The notes beneath the pieces are model-generated. The model was given only the letters and a program-made list of their open reading frames with translations. It searched no databases and had not been told where the DNA came from. This document shows, in pieces, positions 16,698-24,451 of a stretch of DNA of 64,000 nucleotides. Position numbers and translations under genes: made by a program. This DNA comes from DASRIA01 sp963724065 (GTDB lineage Bacteria; Actinomycetota; Thermoleophilia; Solirubrobacterales; JBBDJG01). Where the stretch lies: NCBI GenBank assembly GCA_963724065.1, contig CAVRTB010000004.1, positions 1 through 64,000 on the forward strand. The letters are read 5' to 3'. Each line of letters opens with the position of its first letter. Position 1 is the first letter of the stretch.

Positions 16698-18188
16698 CTA
16701 CTTCGCGAAGTCGACGGAGCGGCTCTCGCGGATCACCGTCACCTTGATCTGGCCGGGGAACTCGACCTCCCGCTCGATCTGGCGTGCGATGTCGTGCGAA
16801 AGCACCGCCGCCGCCTCGTCGTCCACCGCGAGCGGGGAGACCATCACCCGGACCTCGCGCCCGGCCTGCACCGCGTAGACCTTCTCGACCCCCGGATGGC
16901 GTGCGCCGATCTCCTCGAGGTGCTTGAGGCGCTTGACGTACTGGTCGAGCGACTCGCCGCGCGCCCCCGGGCGCGCGCCCGAGAGGGCGTCCGCCGTCTG
17001 CACGATCACGGCCTCGACCGTCCGCAGCTCGACCTCGTTGTGATGGGCCTCCATCGCGTGCGCGACCGCCTCGGGCTCCCCGTAGCGGCGAGCGAGCTCG
17101 CCGCCGATCAGCGCATGCGGGCCCTCGACCTCGTGCGTGACGGACTTGCCGATGTCGTGCAGGAGCGCGGCCCTGCGCGCGGTCTTCGCGCCCGCCCCGA
17201 GCTCGTCGGCGATCATCGCGGCGAGCCGCGACACCTCGATCGAGTGACTGAGCACGTTCTGGCCGTAGCTCGTGCGGTACCTGAGGCGGCCGAGCAGCTT
17301 CATCAGCTCGGGGTGGAGCGCGTGCACGTTCGCCTCGAACAGGGCCTGCTCGCCCTGCTCGATCACGTGGTTGTCGATCTCGGCCTTCGCGTGGTAGTAG
17401 GCCTCCTCGATGCGGGCAGGGTGGATGCGGCCGTCCTGCACGAGCTTCTCGAGCGCGAGCTTCGCGACCTCGCGCCGCACAGGGTCGAACGCGGAGAGGA
17501 CCACAGCGGAGGGCGTCTCGTCGATGATGAAGTCGACGCCCGTGATGCTCTCGAGCGCGCGGATGTTGCGGCCTTCGCGACCGATGATGCGGCCCTTCAT
17601 GTCGTCGGTGGGGAGCGTCACGAGGGACACCGTCGTCTCCGCCGCATGGCCGGCGGCAAGCCGCTGCATGCACGCGGAGAGGATGTTGCGCGAGCGCCTG
17701 CCGGCCTCGCGGCGGGCCTCCTCCTCCACCTGGCGCACGATCCGCGCCTTCTCGTGACGCGCCTCTTCCTCGACCTCGCGCAAGAGCGCCTGCCGGGCCT
17801 CGTCGCGGGTCATCCCGGAGGCGCGCTCGAGCTCGAGCGCCGCTCGCCCGGCCGCCTTCAGGGCCTCGGCCCGGCACCGCTCGGCCTCCGTGACCTGCTC
17901 CGAGAGCGCGCGTTCGCGTCCGGCGAGGTCGGCGACCCGCGCCTCGAGGGACTCCTCGCGTTGATGGATCCGCTCCTCCAGCCTCGCGGCCGTGTGCGCC
18001 GGCTCCCCTACGCTCCCGGCCGCACGCGTGCCGACGAGCGACGCGACGCCCGGCATCGTGACGGGGCCCTGCCCGCCTCGCGGCCTGTCAGCAACCGACC
18101 CGGCCGGCTGCGTGTTCGTCCTTCCCCGGGCGGCCCACGCCGCCGCGGCGGCGATGCAGGCAACTGCGATCGCGATCAACGCTTCCAT
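16698..18188 (-). CDS. rny: Ribonuclease Y (496 aa)
   Basis: Membrane-bound endoribonuclease that initiates mRNA decay. An N-terminal transmembrane helix (EALIAIAVACIAAAAAWAA) is followed by a long Glu/Arg-rich coiled coil, a KH domain (MKGRIIGREGRNIRALE) and an HD domain with LLHDIGKSVTHEVEG. The ATG at this position has GGAG eight bases upstream; another ATG two codons earlier is possible. A longer open frame to 18287 lies in the leader and lacks a ribosome binding site. The candidate structured RNA and its terminator end 144 bases upstream, so rny may be controlled by read-through from it. Confidence 0.93.
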   Translation of the reverse strand: MEALIAIAVACIAAAAAWAARGRTNTQPAGSVADRPRGGQGPVTMPGVASLVGTRAAGSVGEPAHTAARLEERIHQREESLEARVADLAGRERALSEQVTEAERCRAEALKAAGRAALELERASGMTRDEARQALLREVEEEARHEKARIVRQVEEEARREAGRRSRNILSACMQRLAAGHAAETTVSLVTLPTDDMKGRIIGREGRNIRALESITGVDFIIDETPSAVVLSAFDPVRREVAKLALEKLVQDGRIHPARIEEAYYHAKAEIDNHVIEQGEQALFEANVHALHPELMKLLGRLRYRTSYGQNVLSHSIEVSRLAAMIADELGAGAKTARRAALLHDIGKSVTHEVEGPHALIGGELARRYGEPEAVAHAMEAHHNEVELRTVEAVIVQTADALSGARPGARGESLDQYVKRLKHLEEIGARHPGVEKVYAVQAGREVRVMVSPLAVDDEAAAVLSHDIARQIEREVEFPGQIKVTVIRESRSVDFAK

Positions 18189-18331
18189 GACCATCACTCC
18201 CCGACCGGGCCCTCGCACCGCCGATCCGGCTGATCCCGGTCCACACGTGTCGTGGAGGAGCGCCCCGGCATCCGGCACACGCCGCACGGCGCGCTCTCCG
18301 ATCCATGTCTACAGAAACAGGTCTCATCATC

Positions 18332-18358
18332 AAAAAAGCCGAGCGCCAGCCCGGCTTT
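18332..18358 (-). terminator. Intrinsic terminator of the RNA upstream of rny
   Basis: On the minus strand AAAGCCG and CGGCTTT (plus-strand 18335-18341 and 18352-18358) form a stem closed by a GC-rich loop. The stem runs into six T (complement of 18332-18337). Placed after the anti-sigma gene and the structured RNA, and before rny. Confidence 0.75.
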
Positions 18359-18562
18359 GCGAGACCTCACGTGTCTGGATGCGGCTCCCGGCGCGCGGCC
18401 GGGACGGCCTGACTGCGGCGAATCTCAGGGTCTAGGTCGCCCTGGCTCCTTCGCCGACGGCAGTCGCAGCCGGTCTCGGTCGATGTCGACAAGCGCGTCC
18501 GTTCACGTTCAAAAGCGCTGCATATCAGCGAGATTCAGGTCATCACGCGGCCGAGTGGCCAC
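18332..18562 (-). ncRNA. Candidate structured small RNA or leader upstream of rny
   Basis: About 230 nt with promoter, nested stems and terminator, all on the minus strand. Perfect complementary pairs (given as plus-strand bases) are: closing stem 18361-18366 with 18472-18477 (6 bp); 18411-18416 with 18460-18465 (6 bp); 18417-18422 with 18450-18455 (6 bp, stacked directly on the previous stem); 18426-18430 with 18440-18444 (5 bp, 9-nt loop); 18386-18392 with 18398-18404 (7 bp, 5-nt loop); and a 5' hairpin 18516-18520 with 18526-18530. The core therefore forms a three-way junction. I could not match it to a known riboswitch, 6S, SRP or tmRNA. It may be a free sRNA or an attenuator of rny. Confidence 0.6.
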
Positions 18563-18568
18563 CCGCGC

Positions 18569-18597
18569 ATCGTATTACCGCGCGGCCCTGTTTTCAA
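18569..18597 (-). promoter_or_regulatory. Sigma70-like promoter of the candidate small RNA
   Basis: Minus-strand TTGAAA (18592-18597) and TACGAT (18569-18574) are separated by exactly 17 nt. The -35 overlaps the stop codon of the anti-sigma gene. Expected start is about 18562, giving a transcript of about 230 nt to the T6 terminator. Confidence 0.55.
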
Positions 18598-19799
18598 TCG
18601 GCCGCCGAGGAGCGTACGACGGGCGCGTCGAGCACGCGCTCGCGGCGGCGGCGCAGCACGGCGCCGCGGGCCATCCAGGCGAGCCCGGCGAGCACGGCGG
18701 CGGGGACCGCCACCGCAAGCGCCACGATCGTCGCGCCGGCGACCGCCCCGAGCACGTCGAGGGCATCGCGCGCGGCGTCGCCCAGCGACCAGCCGCCGTC
18801 CACCGACTTGCCCGATCCGGGCTCGACGGCGACGCTCACTGCCGCGAACGAGACACGCTCGCGCAGCGCGCGCAGCTCGCGGCGGGCACGGTCGGCGCGG
18901 CGGTTGACGGATCGCAGGCGAGCCTTCACGGCGGCGGTCTCGTTCGGCGTGTCGGCCCGCGCTAGCTGGCGCAGGAGGCCCCGGCGCTCGGCCAGTGCGT
19001 CCGCGAGGCGGCGCCGCGGCGAGGAGAACTGCGCGGTGATGTCACTGGTGGACTGCGTGCGCGAGCGTACGTGACCGAGCTCCGAGAGGTCCGCGACCGC
19101 GGCCGTGAGGCGATCCGCCGGGATGCGCAGCTCGAGCGAGGCGCCGGCGTCGCCGCGATCGCCCGACGACACGGACGAGTCGAGGACGAAGCCGCCGTGA
19201 CGATCGGTCACGCGGATCACGTCGTCGGCCACGTCCTCGATGCTCGACCGCGGAGTCGAGAGCGTGAGCTCCGCAGCGCGCACGACCTTGCGAGCCTTCG
19301 CGCGGGGCGCGACCCCGGAGTTGCCCGGTTCTGGAGCCGACGAGAGCGCCGGCGCCGCTGCTCCCGAGCCCGCGCTGTCTTCCGACTGCTGCGTGACCTG
19401 CCCGACGGCCGGAGCGCGCGTGGAGCCGAGGTCGTCCCCGCCGCCACCGAGCACCCCGGAGGTGAGCACGGCGGTCGCGACGATGAACAGCGCCGCGGCC
19501 GTTCCCAGCGCGAGCGGCGTCGCGCGCAGCCGCCGTAGCTTGCGAGACTCACGCCGGGGCGCGACGCGAGCATCCTGGATGCCCGTCCCGCCCTCGCGCG
19601 GAAAGCCCTCGCGGGCACGCAGGTCGAGTACCAGCTCGAACTCGGGGCGCGGGCGCGGGCGCTCGTCGCGCAGCGCAACGGCGAGCTCGCGCAGGTCGTC
19701 GTGACCGGCGTCGACCCGGTCCCCGGCGAGCGCGGCATCGAGCGCCGCCAGCGTGCGGATCGTCTCGGGGTCCTGCTCGTGCCTTCTACGCAGTCTCAT
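18594..19799 (-). CDS. DUF4349 protein, probable anti-sigma factor (401 aa)
   Basis: N-terminal ~90 residues are cytoplasmic and charged (DPETIRTLAALDAAL; LRELAVALRDERP). Then come one transmembrane helix (LALGTAAALFIVATAVL), a low-complexity linker, and an extracytoplasmic DUF4349 domain with VVRAAELTLSTPRSSIEDV, GGFVLDSSVSSGD, ELRIPADRL and a coiled-coil stretch. A second transmembrane helix and basic tail follow. It overlaps the upstream ECF sigma gene by 14 bases, so I infer it restrains that factor from the membrane. No zinc anti-sigma HxxxCxxC motif is present, which leaves the role inferred from context only. Confidence 0.75.
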   Translation of the reverse strand: MRLRRRHEQDPETIRTLAALDAALAGDRVDAGHDDLRELAVALRDERPRPRPEFELVLDLRAREGFPREGGTGIQDARVAPRRESRKLRRLRATPLALGTAAALFIVATAVLTSGVLGGGGDDLGSTRAPAVGQVTQQSEDSAGSGAAAPALSSAPEPGNSGVAPRAKARKVVRAAELTLSTPRSSIEDVADDVIRVTDRHGGFVLDSSVSSGDRGDAGASLELRIPADRLTAAVADLSELGHVRSRTQSTSDITAQFSSPRRRLADALAERRGLLRQLARADTPNETAAVKARLRSVNRRADRARRELRALRERVSFAAVSVAVEPGSGKSVDGGWSLGDAARDALDVLGAVAGATIVALAVAVPAAVLAGLAWMARGAVLRRRRERVLDAPVVRSSAAD

Positions 19800-20310
19800 G
19801 GCATGCCTCTCTCAGCTTCCCGATCACCCGGTGCAGGCGGGTGCCGGCGTTCGACTCGGTGGTGCCGATCACGGATGCAAGCTCGGCGTTGGTGAGGCCC
19901 GCGAAGAACTTGAGCGCCACCAGCTCACGCTCCCGCGGCGCCAGGGTCCCGAGCGCCGAGCGCAGGACCGCGCGCCGCAGCCCGGTTTCGGCCACGTCGC
20001 CGGGATCGCTCGCCGGCGCGCTCGGCTCGGCGTCGCGATCGGCGCTCCTGCCCCGTCGCCGCAGCTCGTCGAGCGCGGCGTTGCGCGCGATGCCGAACAG
20101 CCACGCGCGCGCCGACCCGCGCGAGCGCCGGAAGCTCCCGCGCCGCCGGTAGGCACGCTCGAAGGCCAGCGCCGTGACGTCCTCGGCGGCGAAGCGATCG
20201 CGCAGCAGCGCCGCCACATACGCGTACACGTCGTCGCGGCTGGAGCGGTAGAGCCGCTCGAACTCGACGTCCGTGCCGGAGGAGGTGTGCATGGCGAGTG
20301 TGTCGCTCAC
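19786..20310 (-). CDS. ECF RNA polymerase sigma factor (174 aa)
   Basis: Region 2 contains FERLYRSSRDDVYAYVAALL and the -10-recognising ARAWLFGIARNAALDELRR. Region 4 contains LAPRERELVALKFFAGLTNAELASVIGTTESNAGTRLHR, a helix-turn-helix for the -35. Length is typical of a minimal ECF sigma without extra domains. The GTG start has AAGG a few bases upstream. It is followed, with overlap, by a membrane DUF4349 protein, the usual sigma/anti-sigma layout. It lies directly after recA, where many actinobacteria carry recX; no recX was found. Confidence 0.9.
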   Translation of the reverse strand: MSDTLAMHTSSGTDVEFERLYRSSRDDVYAYVAALLRDRFAAEDVTALAFERAYRRRGSFRRSRGSARAWLFGIARNAALDELRRRGRSADRDAEPSAPASDPGDVAETGLRRAVLRSALGTLAPRERELVALKFFAGLTNAELASVIGTTESNAGTRLHRVIGKLREACHETA

Positions 20311-20439
20311 ACCCTTACTACGTCCTGGGCCCCAGGTTCATCACAGCAATTGTCGACAGCCGGCCGCCCCCACGCGATGGTGGAAGCGGACGGCTTTGGG
20401 AGGGATGGATGGTTTGAGGAAGCTTTGCGGGCTGCCTGA

Positions 20440-21609
20440 TCAGGCTGCCTGGCGCTCCGGGTCCGGCTCGACCGCCGCGCCGTCGGCGCTCGGTGGCTCC
20501 TCGGCCACCTCGACCGGCACGCCGGCGCGCTGGATGCCGAGGGCGGCGTAGACCTTGCCCTCGATCTCGGCGACCATCGCGGCGTTCTCGCGCAGGAAGG
20601 CCTTGGCGTTGTTGCGCCCCTGCCCCAGTCGCTCGCCGTCGTAGCTGAAGAAGGCGCCCGACTTCTGCACGATGCCGTGCTCGATGCCGAGGTCGAGCAC
20701 GCAACCCTCGGAGGAGATGCCGCGCCCGTACTCGATGTCGAACTCGGCCTGCCGGAACGGCGGCGCGACCTTGTTCTTGACGATCTTGGCGCGCACGCGG
20801 TTGCCGACGGCCTCCGTCCCTTCCTTGAGGGTCTCGATGCGGCGGATGTCGATCCGCTGGGAGGCATAGAACTTGAGCGCGCGGCCGCCGGGCTGGGTCT
20901 CCGGAGATCCGAACATCACCCCCACCTTCTCGCGGATCTGGTTGGTGAAGATGCAGATCGTGTTGGCGCGGTGCAGGTTCCCGGTCAGCTTGCGCATCGC
21001 CTGCGACATCAGGCGCGCCTGTGCGCCGACCGTCTGATCGCCCATCTGCCCCTCGAGCTCGGCGCGCGGCGTGAGCGCCGCGACCGAGTCGACGGCGACG
21101 ACGTCGAGCGCACCGGAGCGCGTCAGGACGTCGGCGATCTCGAGCGCCTGCTCGCCGTGGTCGGGCTGAGATACGAGCAGCTCGTCGATGTCCACCCCGA
21201 TCGTGCGCGCATAGATTGGGTCGATCGCATGCTCGGTGTCGATGAACGCGCAGATCCCGCCCATCTTCTGGGCCTGGGCGATGATCTCGTAGACGAGCGT
21301 CGTCTTTCCCGAGGACTCGGGGCCGAAGATCTCCACGATGCGGCCACGGGGAACGCCGCCCACGCCGAGCGCGAGGTCGATCGACAGCGCGCCGGTGGGA
21401 ATCGTCGCCACCTTCTGTGAGGCGCGGTCGCCGAGGCGCATCACGGACCCCTGCCCGAACTCGCGCTCGATCTGCGTGAGCGCCGCCTTCAGGGCCGAGC
21501 CCTTGGCGGAGTCAGGCTCGCGCTTGCCACCGGGCTCGGCCGGCTTGCCGTTCGACTTCGCCTCGGCAGCCTTGACGGCCTTCGCCTCGCTCTTCTTCAC
21601 AGCTTCCAT
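20440..21609 (-). CDS. recA: Recombinase RecA (389 aa)
   Basis: ATP-dependent strand-exchange protein and SOS co-protease. Walker A GPESSGKTTLVYEI, LDVVAVDSVAALTPRAELEG, the L2 loop region FTNQIREKVGVMFGSPETQPGG and FYASQRIDIRR are intact. The N-terminus carries a Lys/Glu/Ala-rich extension of about 40 residues before the normal RecA start (KGSALKAALTQIEREFGQG). The ATG is fixed by GGGAGG six bases upstream. A TTGACA hexamer lies about 40 bases before the start but I see no matching -10 and no actinobacterial LexA box. In related genomes it follows cinA-thpR; here three hydrolase genes intervene. Confidence 0.97.
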   Translation of the reverse strand: MEAVKKSEAKAVKAAEAKSNGKPAEPGGKREPDSAKGSALKAALTQIEREFGQGSVMRLGDRASQKVATIPTGALSIDLALGVGGVPRGRIVEIFGPESSGKTTLVYEIIAQAQKMGGICAFIDTEHAIDPIYARTIGVDIDELLVSQPDHGEQALEIADVLTRSGALDVVAVDSVAALTPRAELEGQMGDQTVGAQARLMSQAMRKLTGNLHRANTICIFTNQIREKVGVMFGSPETQPGGRALKFYASQRIDIRRIETLKEGTEAVGNRVRAKIVKNKVAPPFRQAEFDIEYGRGISSEGCVLDLGIEHGIVQKSGAFFSYDGERLGQGRNNAKAFLRENAAMVAEIEGKVYAALGIQRAGVPVEVAEEPPSADGAAVEPDPERQAA

Positions 21610-21705
21610 CGTTGCCTCCCGAGCCGTTCTGCGGACTTGCACTTGTCAAATCTCTCTTGGACCGAGGCAAGTTACGCGCCGGCCCGGACAGAAAGGCTAG
21701 GAAAG

Positions 21706-21737
21706 CGCGAGTGCCGGGACAACGCCCGGCACTCGCG
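21706..21737 (-). terminator. Strong 13-bp hairpin between hydrolase gene and recA
   Basis: CGCGAGTGCCGGG (21706-21718) pairs perfectly with CCCGGCACTCGCG (21725-21737) across a six-base loop. It begins 24 bases after the stop of the last S15 hydrolase gene on the minus strand and about 100 bases before recA. The following sequence has only short T runs, so it may act as a weak terminator or as a 3'-end stabiliser. Confidence 0.6.
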
Positions 21738-21760
21738 TGAGAGTCAAGAGTCCGCCCGGA

Positions 21761-24334
21761 CTACGGGACGAACACGCCCTGGCGGGCGAACAACGTGTTG
21801 CCGGCCGTTCCGGCGAGGCCGTCCGGGCCGCCGTCGTAGACCTCCACCTGACCGAGCTGCCACACGGAGCGCTTGCCCTCCGGCACCGAGCCTGGGATGA
21901 CCGCGTCCATGGTGGTCTGGATCGCGCAGGTCGCCCCGCCGTCACCAGGTGTGGCCGTACAGGGAGCCGGTATCCGGAGCTGAACGTCCTCGGTGGTTGC
22001 CTGCTCGTCGCCACCCGGCCCGCTCGCGCGATCGGTGATCCGCACCGATGCGCTCGCCTGCACCTCACCGGTGTAGTCGGTCAGGTCGGACCGGTTGCGT
22101 ACATCGCTGAGCGAGACCTCCACCAGCACGTCCGCCTCGTCGGCCGCTGTGGACGGGTCGCCGACCTGCACGCCGTAGCGCACGAAGCCCGCGAAGCGTG
22201 GCGCGTTGCCGTTCGCGTCCGCGGTGCCCACCGTGAGGTAGTCAGACGCCTGCTGCGGCGGGTTGCACGAAGGGAACCCCAGCGGCGGCCCGTGTGTCTG
22301 GTTGGGAGCCGTGCATGCCTCGAATGCGAGGACCAATGATGCACGCAGCGGCGTCGCGCCCTTCGGGCGCGGGTAGAACGGCGAGGGGAACCCGGCCGCC
22401 AGCTGGTATCCCGGCGGGAGCACCTTCGCGAGCGGCTGCTCGACCACGCCGCCGAGCGAGCCCGGCGAGTCGACCACCGGCAGCCGCAGCTGCAGGTTCT
22501 CGATCGTCACGTTCTGCTGGTTGTTCGACGTGCGGCCGTAGCTGTTGCCGGCCGCCGTGTTCGAGTCCTTCGGCAGGAGCTCGAGCTTCACCACATGGCC
22601 GTCGGCGAACCGGTAGCCGTTCGGGTGGAGCTGGAACACCTGGCGCTCCGGCCCGCCCGGCGTGATCGCCGGCCGCCACAGGCCACGCGCGACCAGGGTC
22701 TGCGTGTTCGTGGCGGTGTCGACGTCGAGCAGCCGTGCCGCGATCTGCGAGTCCGACCCCGGCGACGTGATGTCGGCCACAACGGTGGGCGACCCCATCA
22801 GCGTGAACCCGCCCGTGGGCACCGGGTCCATGCGGTACGTCGCCGTGTCGGCCTGGTCGGTGGCCGACGACGTGGCGCACGCTCCCGGGCCGGTGAGCGG
22901 GTCGAACGGCGCCGCGATCGCGGTCGAGCCCGCCGTCGGCAGGATCGTCTGCGGGGCGCTGGAGTCCAACCGGACCTCGCCCGGAGCGATCTGCGCCCAG
23001 CCGCCGGCGTTGAACGGGCCGCCCGACGCGGCTACGGTCGGGCAGGTCTGGGTGTAGGTCGTGACGCCCTGGAACGGGGGCGAGCCCACGTCTCTCACGT
23101 AGTAGTCGAACCACGCCAGCTCCCGGGCCGACCGTGCTCCCAGCGCGTCGGCCTTGTTCTGGCCGCGCTGGTGGCCGAAGCTGCCGAAGAACAGCGAGAT
23201 GTCGGCGCCCGGGTGCTCGGTGCGCGTGCGGTTGTAGAACCGGATCGCCTCGTCGGCCGGGAACAGGTCGTCCGTGAAGCCGCTCGAGATCAGCAGCGGC
23301 GCCGGTTCCTGCGAATGGTCGATGTAGTACGACGAGTGATGCGTGGTGAGCTCGTCGCGGATGTCGGCGAACGCCGGCAGGGGGTTACCGCTCGCGTCGT
23401 CGTAGGGCTCACCGTTGTTGAAGGTGATGTGCCAGTTGCGCAGGTCCGCATCGGGGTCGGCGCCGGCTGCGGCGTAGAAGCCGAGTGCGTTCCCGTTGTT
23501 GTAGAGCGCGTTCTCCCAGGACGACTTGAGCACGCCGGTCCGTCCCACGTACGGCGCGTCGGACACGTAGTCGAGCGTCCGGCCGTTCGGGACGAGCGAG
23601 TACGCGAGGTCGGTCCACGGGATCTGAGGAGTGGCCGCGGCGATCTGCATCGGCGTCCCGCCTGGGCTCTGCCATGTGGTGAGCGAGCCGTCCGGGAGCA
23701 TCTTGCGGTCCTTGAGCGCCGCGAGCGCCATCGACATGCCGCCTCCGTAGGAGCCGCCGACCGCACCGATCTGCGTGAAGGACGTGCGTCCCTCGTCGGC
23801 GAGCAGGCCGGCGAGCTCCTGGGCGTCGCGGACCTCGTAGCGCGTGTCCATCAGGCGCACGTGTCCCGCTGCGCATCCCGTCGGGTCGGCGGTGCGCGAA
23901 GGGGCGTTGCCGCACGACTGCCCGAAGCCGCGCGTCGACATGCTGAAGGTCGCGTAGCCGGCGTTGAGGAACGGCTGCATTTGCGCGAGCGTGAGCTTCG
24001 AGCCCGCGTAGCCGTGGAAAAGCATGATGAACGGGTACGGGCCGTCCGGCCCGCTCACGGGCTCAGGGGGGAACGCAACCCGGACGTCGATCGGCACGCC
24101 GTCGAAGGTCTTGACGGTGCTGCGCGCCGTGCCGCCGGGGTTGCCGGCGATCGACTGGTCGCAGAGGCGGACTCCGCTGCCCTGGACTGCACAGGGGATC
24201 GGTGCCGGTGTATTCGAGAACACGCTCGTGATGGCCGCGTTCGCGGTCGGGGCGACCGCGAGGAACGCGATGCTGATGCCGAGCGCAAGGAATAACAGCG
24301 CCGACCTCCGATGCTGCCTCATAGCAGGGGCCAT
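21761..24334 (-). CDS. Secreted S15/CocE-type hydrolase with shared C-terminal module, paralog 1 (857 aa)
   Basis: Signal peptide to about residue 34 (ending PTANAA). The alpha/beta-hydrolase domain carries the nucleophile Ser195 in GGSYGG, an acid in GFTDDLFP (about 355) and His388 in FGHQRGQ, an intact S15-like triad. A jelly-roll resembling PepX_C follows (about 470-640: VVADITSPGSDSQIAARLLDV, VFQLHPNGYRF). Then comes a roughly 205-residue module beginning YPRPKGATPLR and ending ARQGVFVP. Known relatives cleave X-Pro dipeptides or small esters; the substrate here is unknown. A purine-rich GGAGAGGAGAGG precedes the ATG. It is the third gene of a tandem array and ends just before the 13-bp hairpin. 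Confidence 0.85.
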   Translation of the reverse strand: MAPAMRQHRRSALLFLALGISIAFLAVAPTANAAITSVFSNTPAPIPCAVQGSGVRLCDQSIAGNPGGTARSTVKTFDGVPIDVRVAFPPEPVSGPDGPYPFIMLFHGYAGSKLTLAQMQPFLNAGYATFSMSTRGFGQSCGNAPSRTADPTGCAAGHVRLMDTRYEVRDAQELAGLLADEGRTSFTQIGAVGGSYGGGMSMALAALKDRKMLPDGSLTTWQSPGGTPMQIAAATPQIPWTDLAYSLVPNGRTLDYVSDAPYVGRTGVLKSSWENALYNNGNALGFYAAAGADPDADLRNWHITFNNGEPYDDASGNPLPAFADIRDELTTHHSSYYIDHSQEPAPLLISSGFTDDLFPADEAIRFYNRTRTEHPGADISLFFGSFGHQRGQNKADALGARSARELAWFDYYVRDVGSPPFQGVTTYTQTCPTVAASGGPFNAGGWAQIAPGEVRLDSSAPQTILPTAGSTAIAAPFDPLTGPGACATSSATDQADTATYRMDPVPTGGFTLMGSPTVVADITSPGSDSQIAARLLDVDTATNTQTLVARGLWRPAITPGGPERQVFQLHPNGYRFADGHVVKLELLPKDSNTAAGNSYGRTSNNQQNVTIENLQLRLPVVDSPGSLGGVVEQPLAKVLPPGYQLAAGFPSPFYPRPKGATPLRASLVLAFEACTAPNQTHGPPLGFPSCNPPQQASDYLTVGTADANGNAPRFAGFVRYGVQVGDPSTAADEADVLVEVSLSDVRNRSDLTDYTGEVQASASVRITDRASGPGGDEQATTEDVQLRIPAPCTATPGDGGATCAIQTTMDAVIPGSVPEGKRSVWQLGQVEVYDGGPDGLAGTAGNTLFARQGVFVP

Positions 24335-24451
24335 GCCTCTCCTCTCCCGGTAGATCGATGAGCCTCCACGCCGCGGGCGCGCCGGGCGTCGGCCGAACCT
24401 AACAGCCGGTCGAACGCATCACAACCTCCCATGGTGGGAGCTGACCTCCGC

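Noticed and set aside
18332..18562. TPP or c-di-GMP riboswitch in the RNA before rny
   Set aside because: CTGAGA and GCAAAGCC fragments occur, but the partner motifs of either riboswitch are missing and the helices do not match.
21610..21680. LexA/SOS box before recA
   Set aside because: No GAAC-N4-GTTC type operator is present in the recA leader; only a lone TTGACA.
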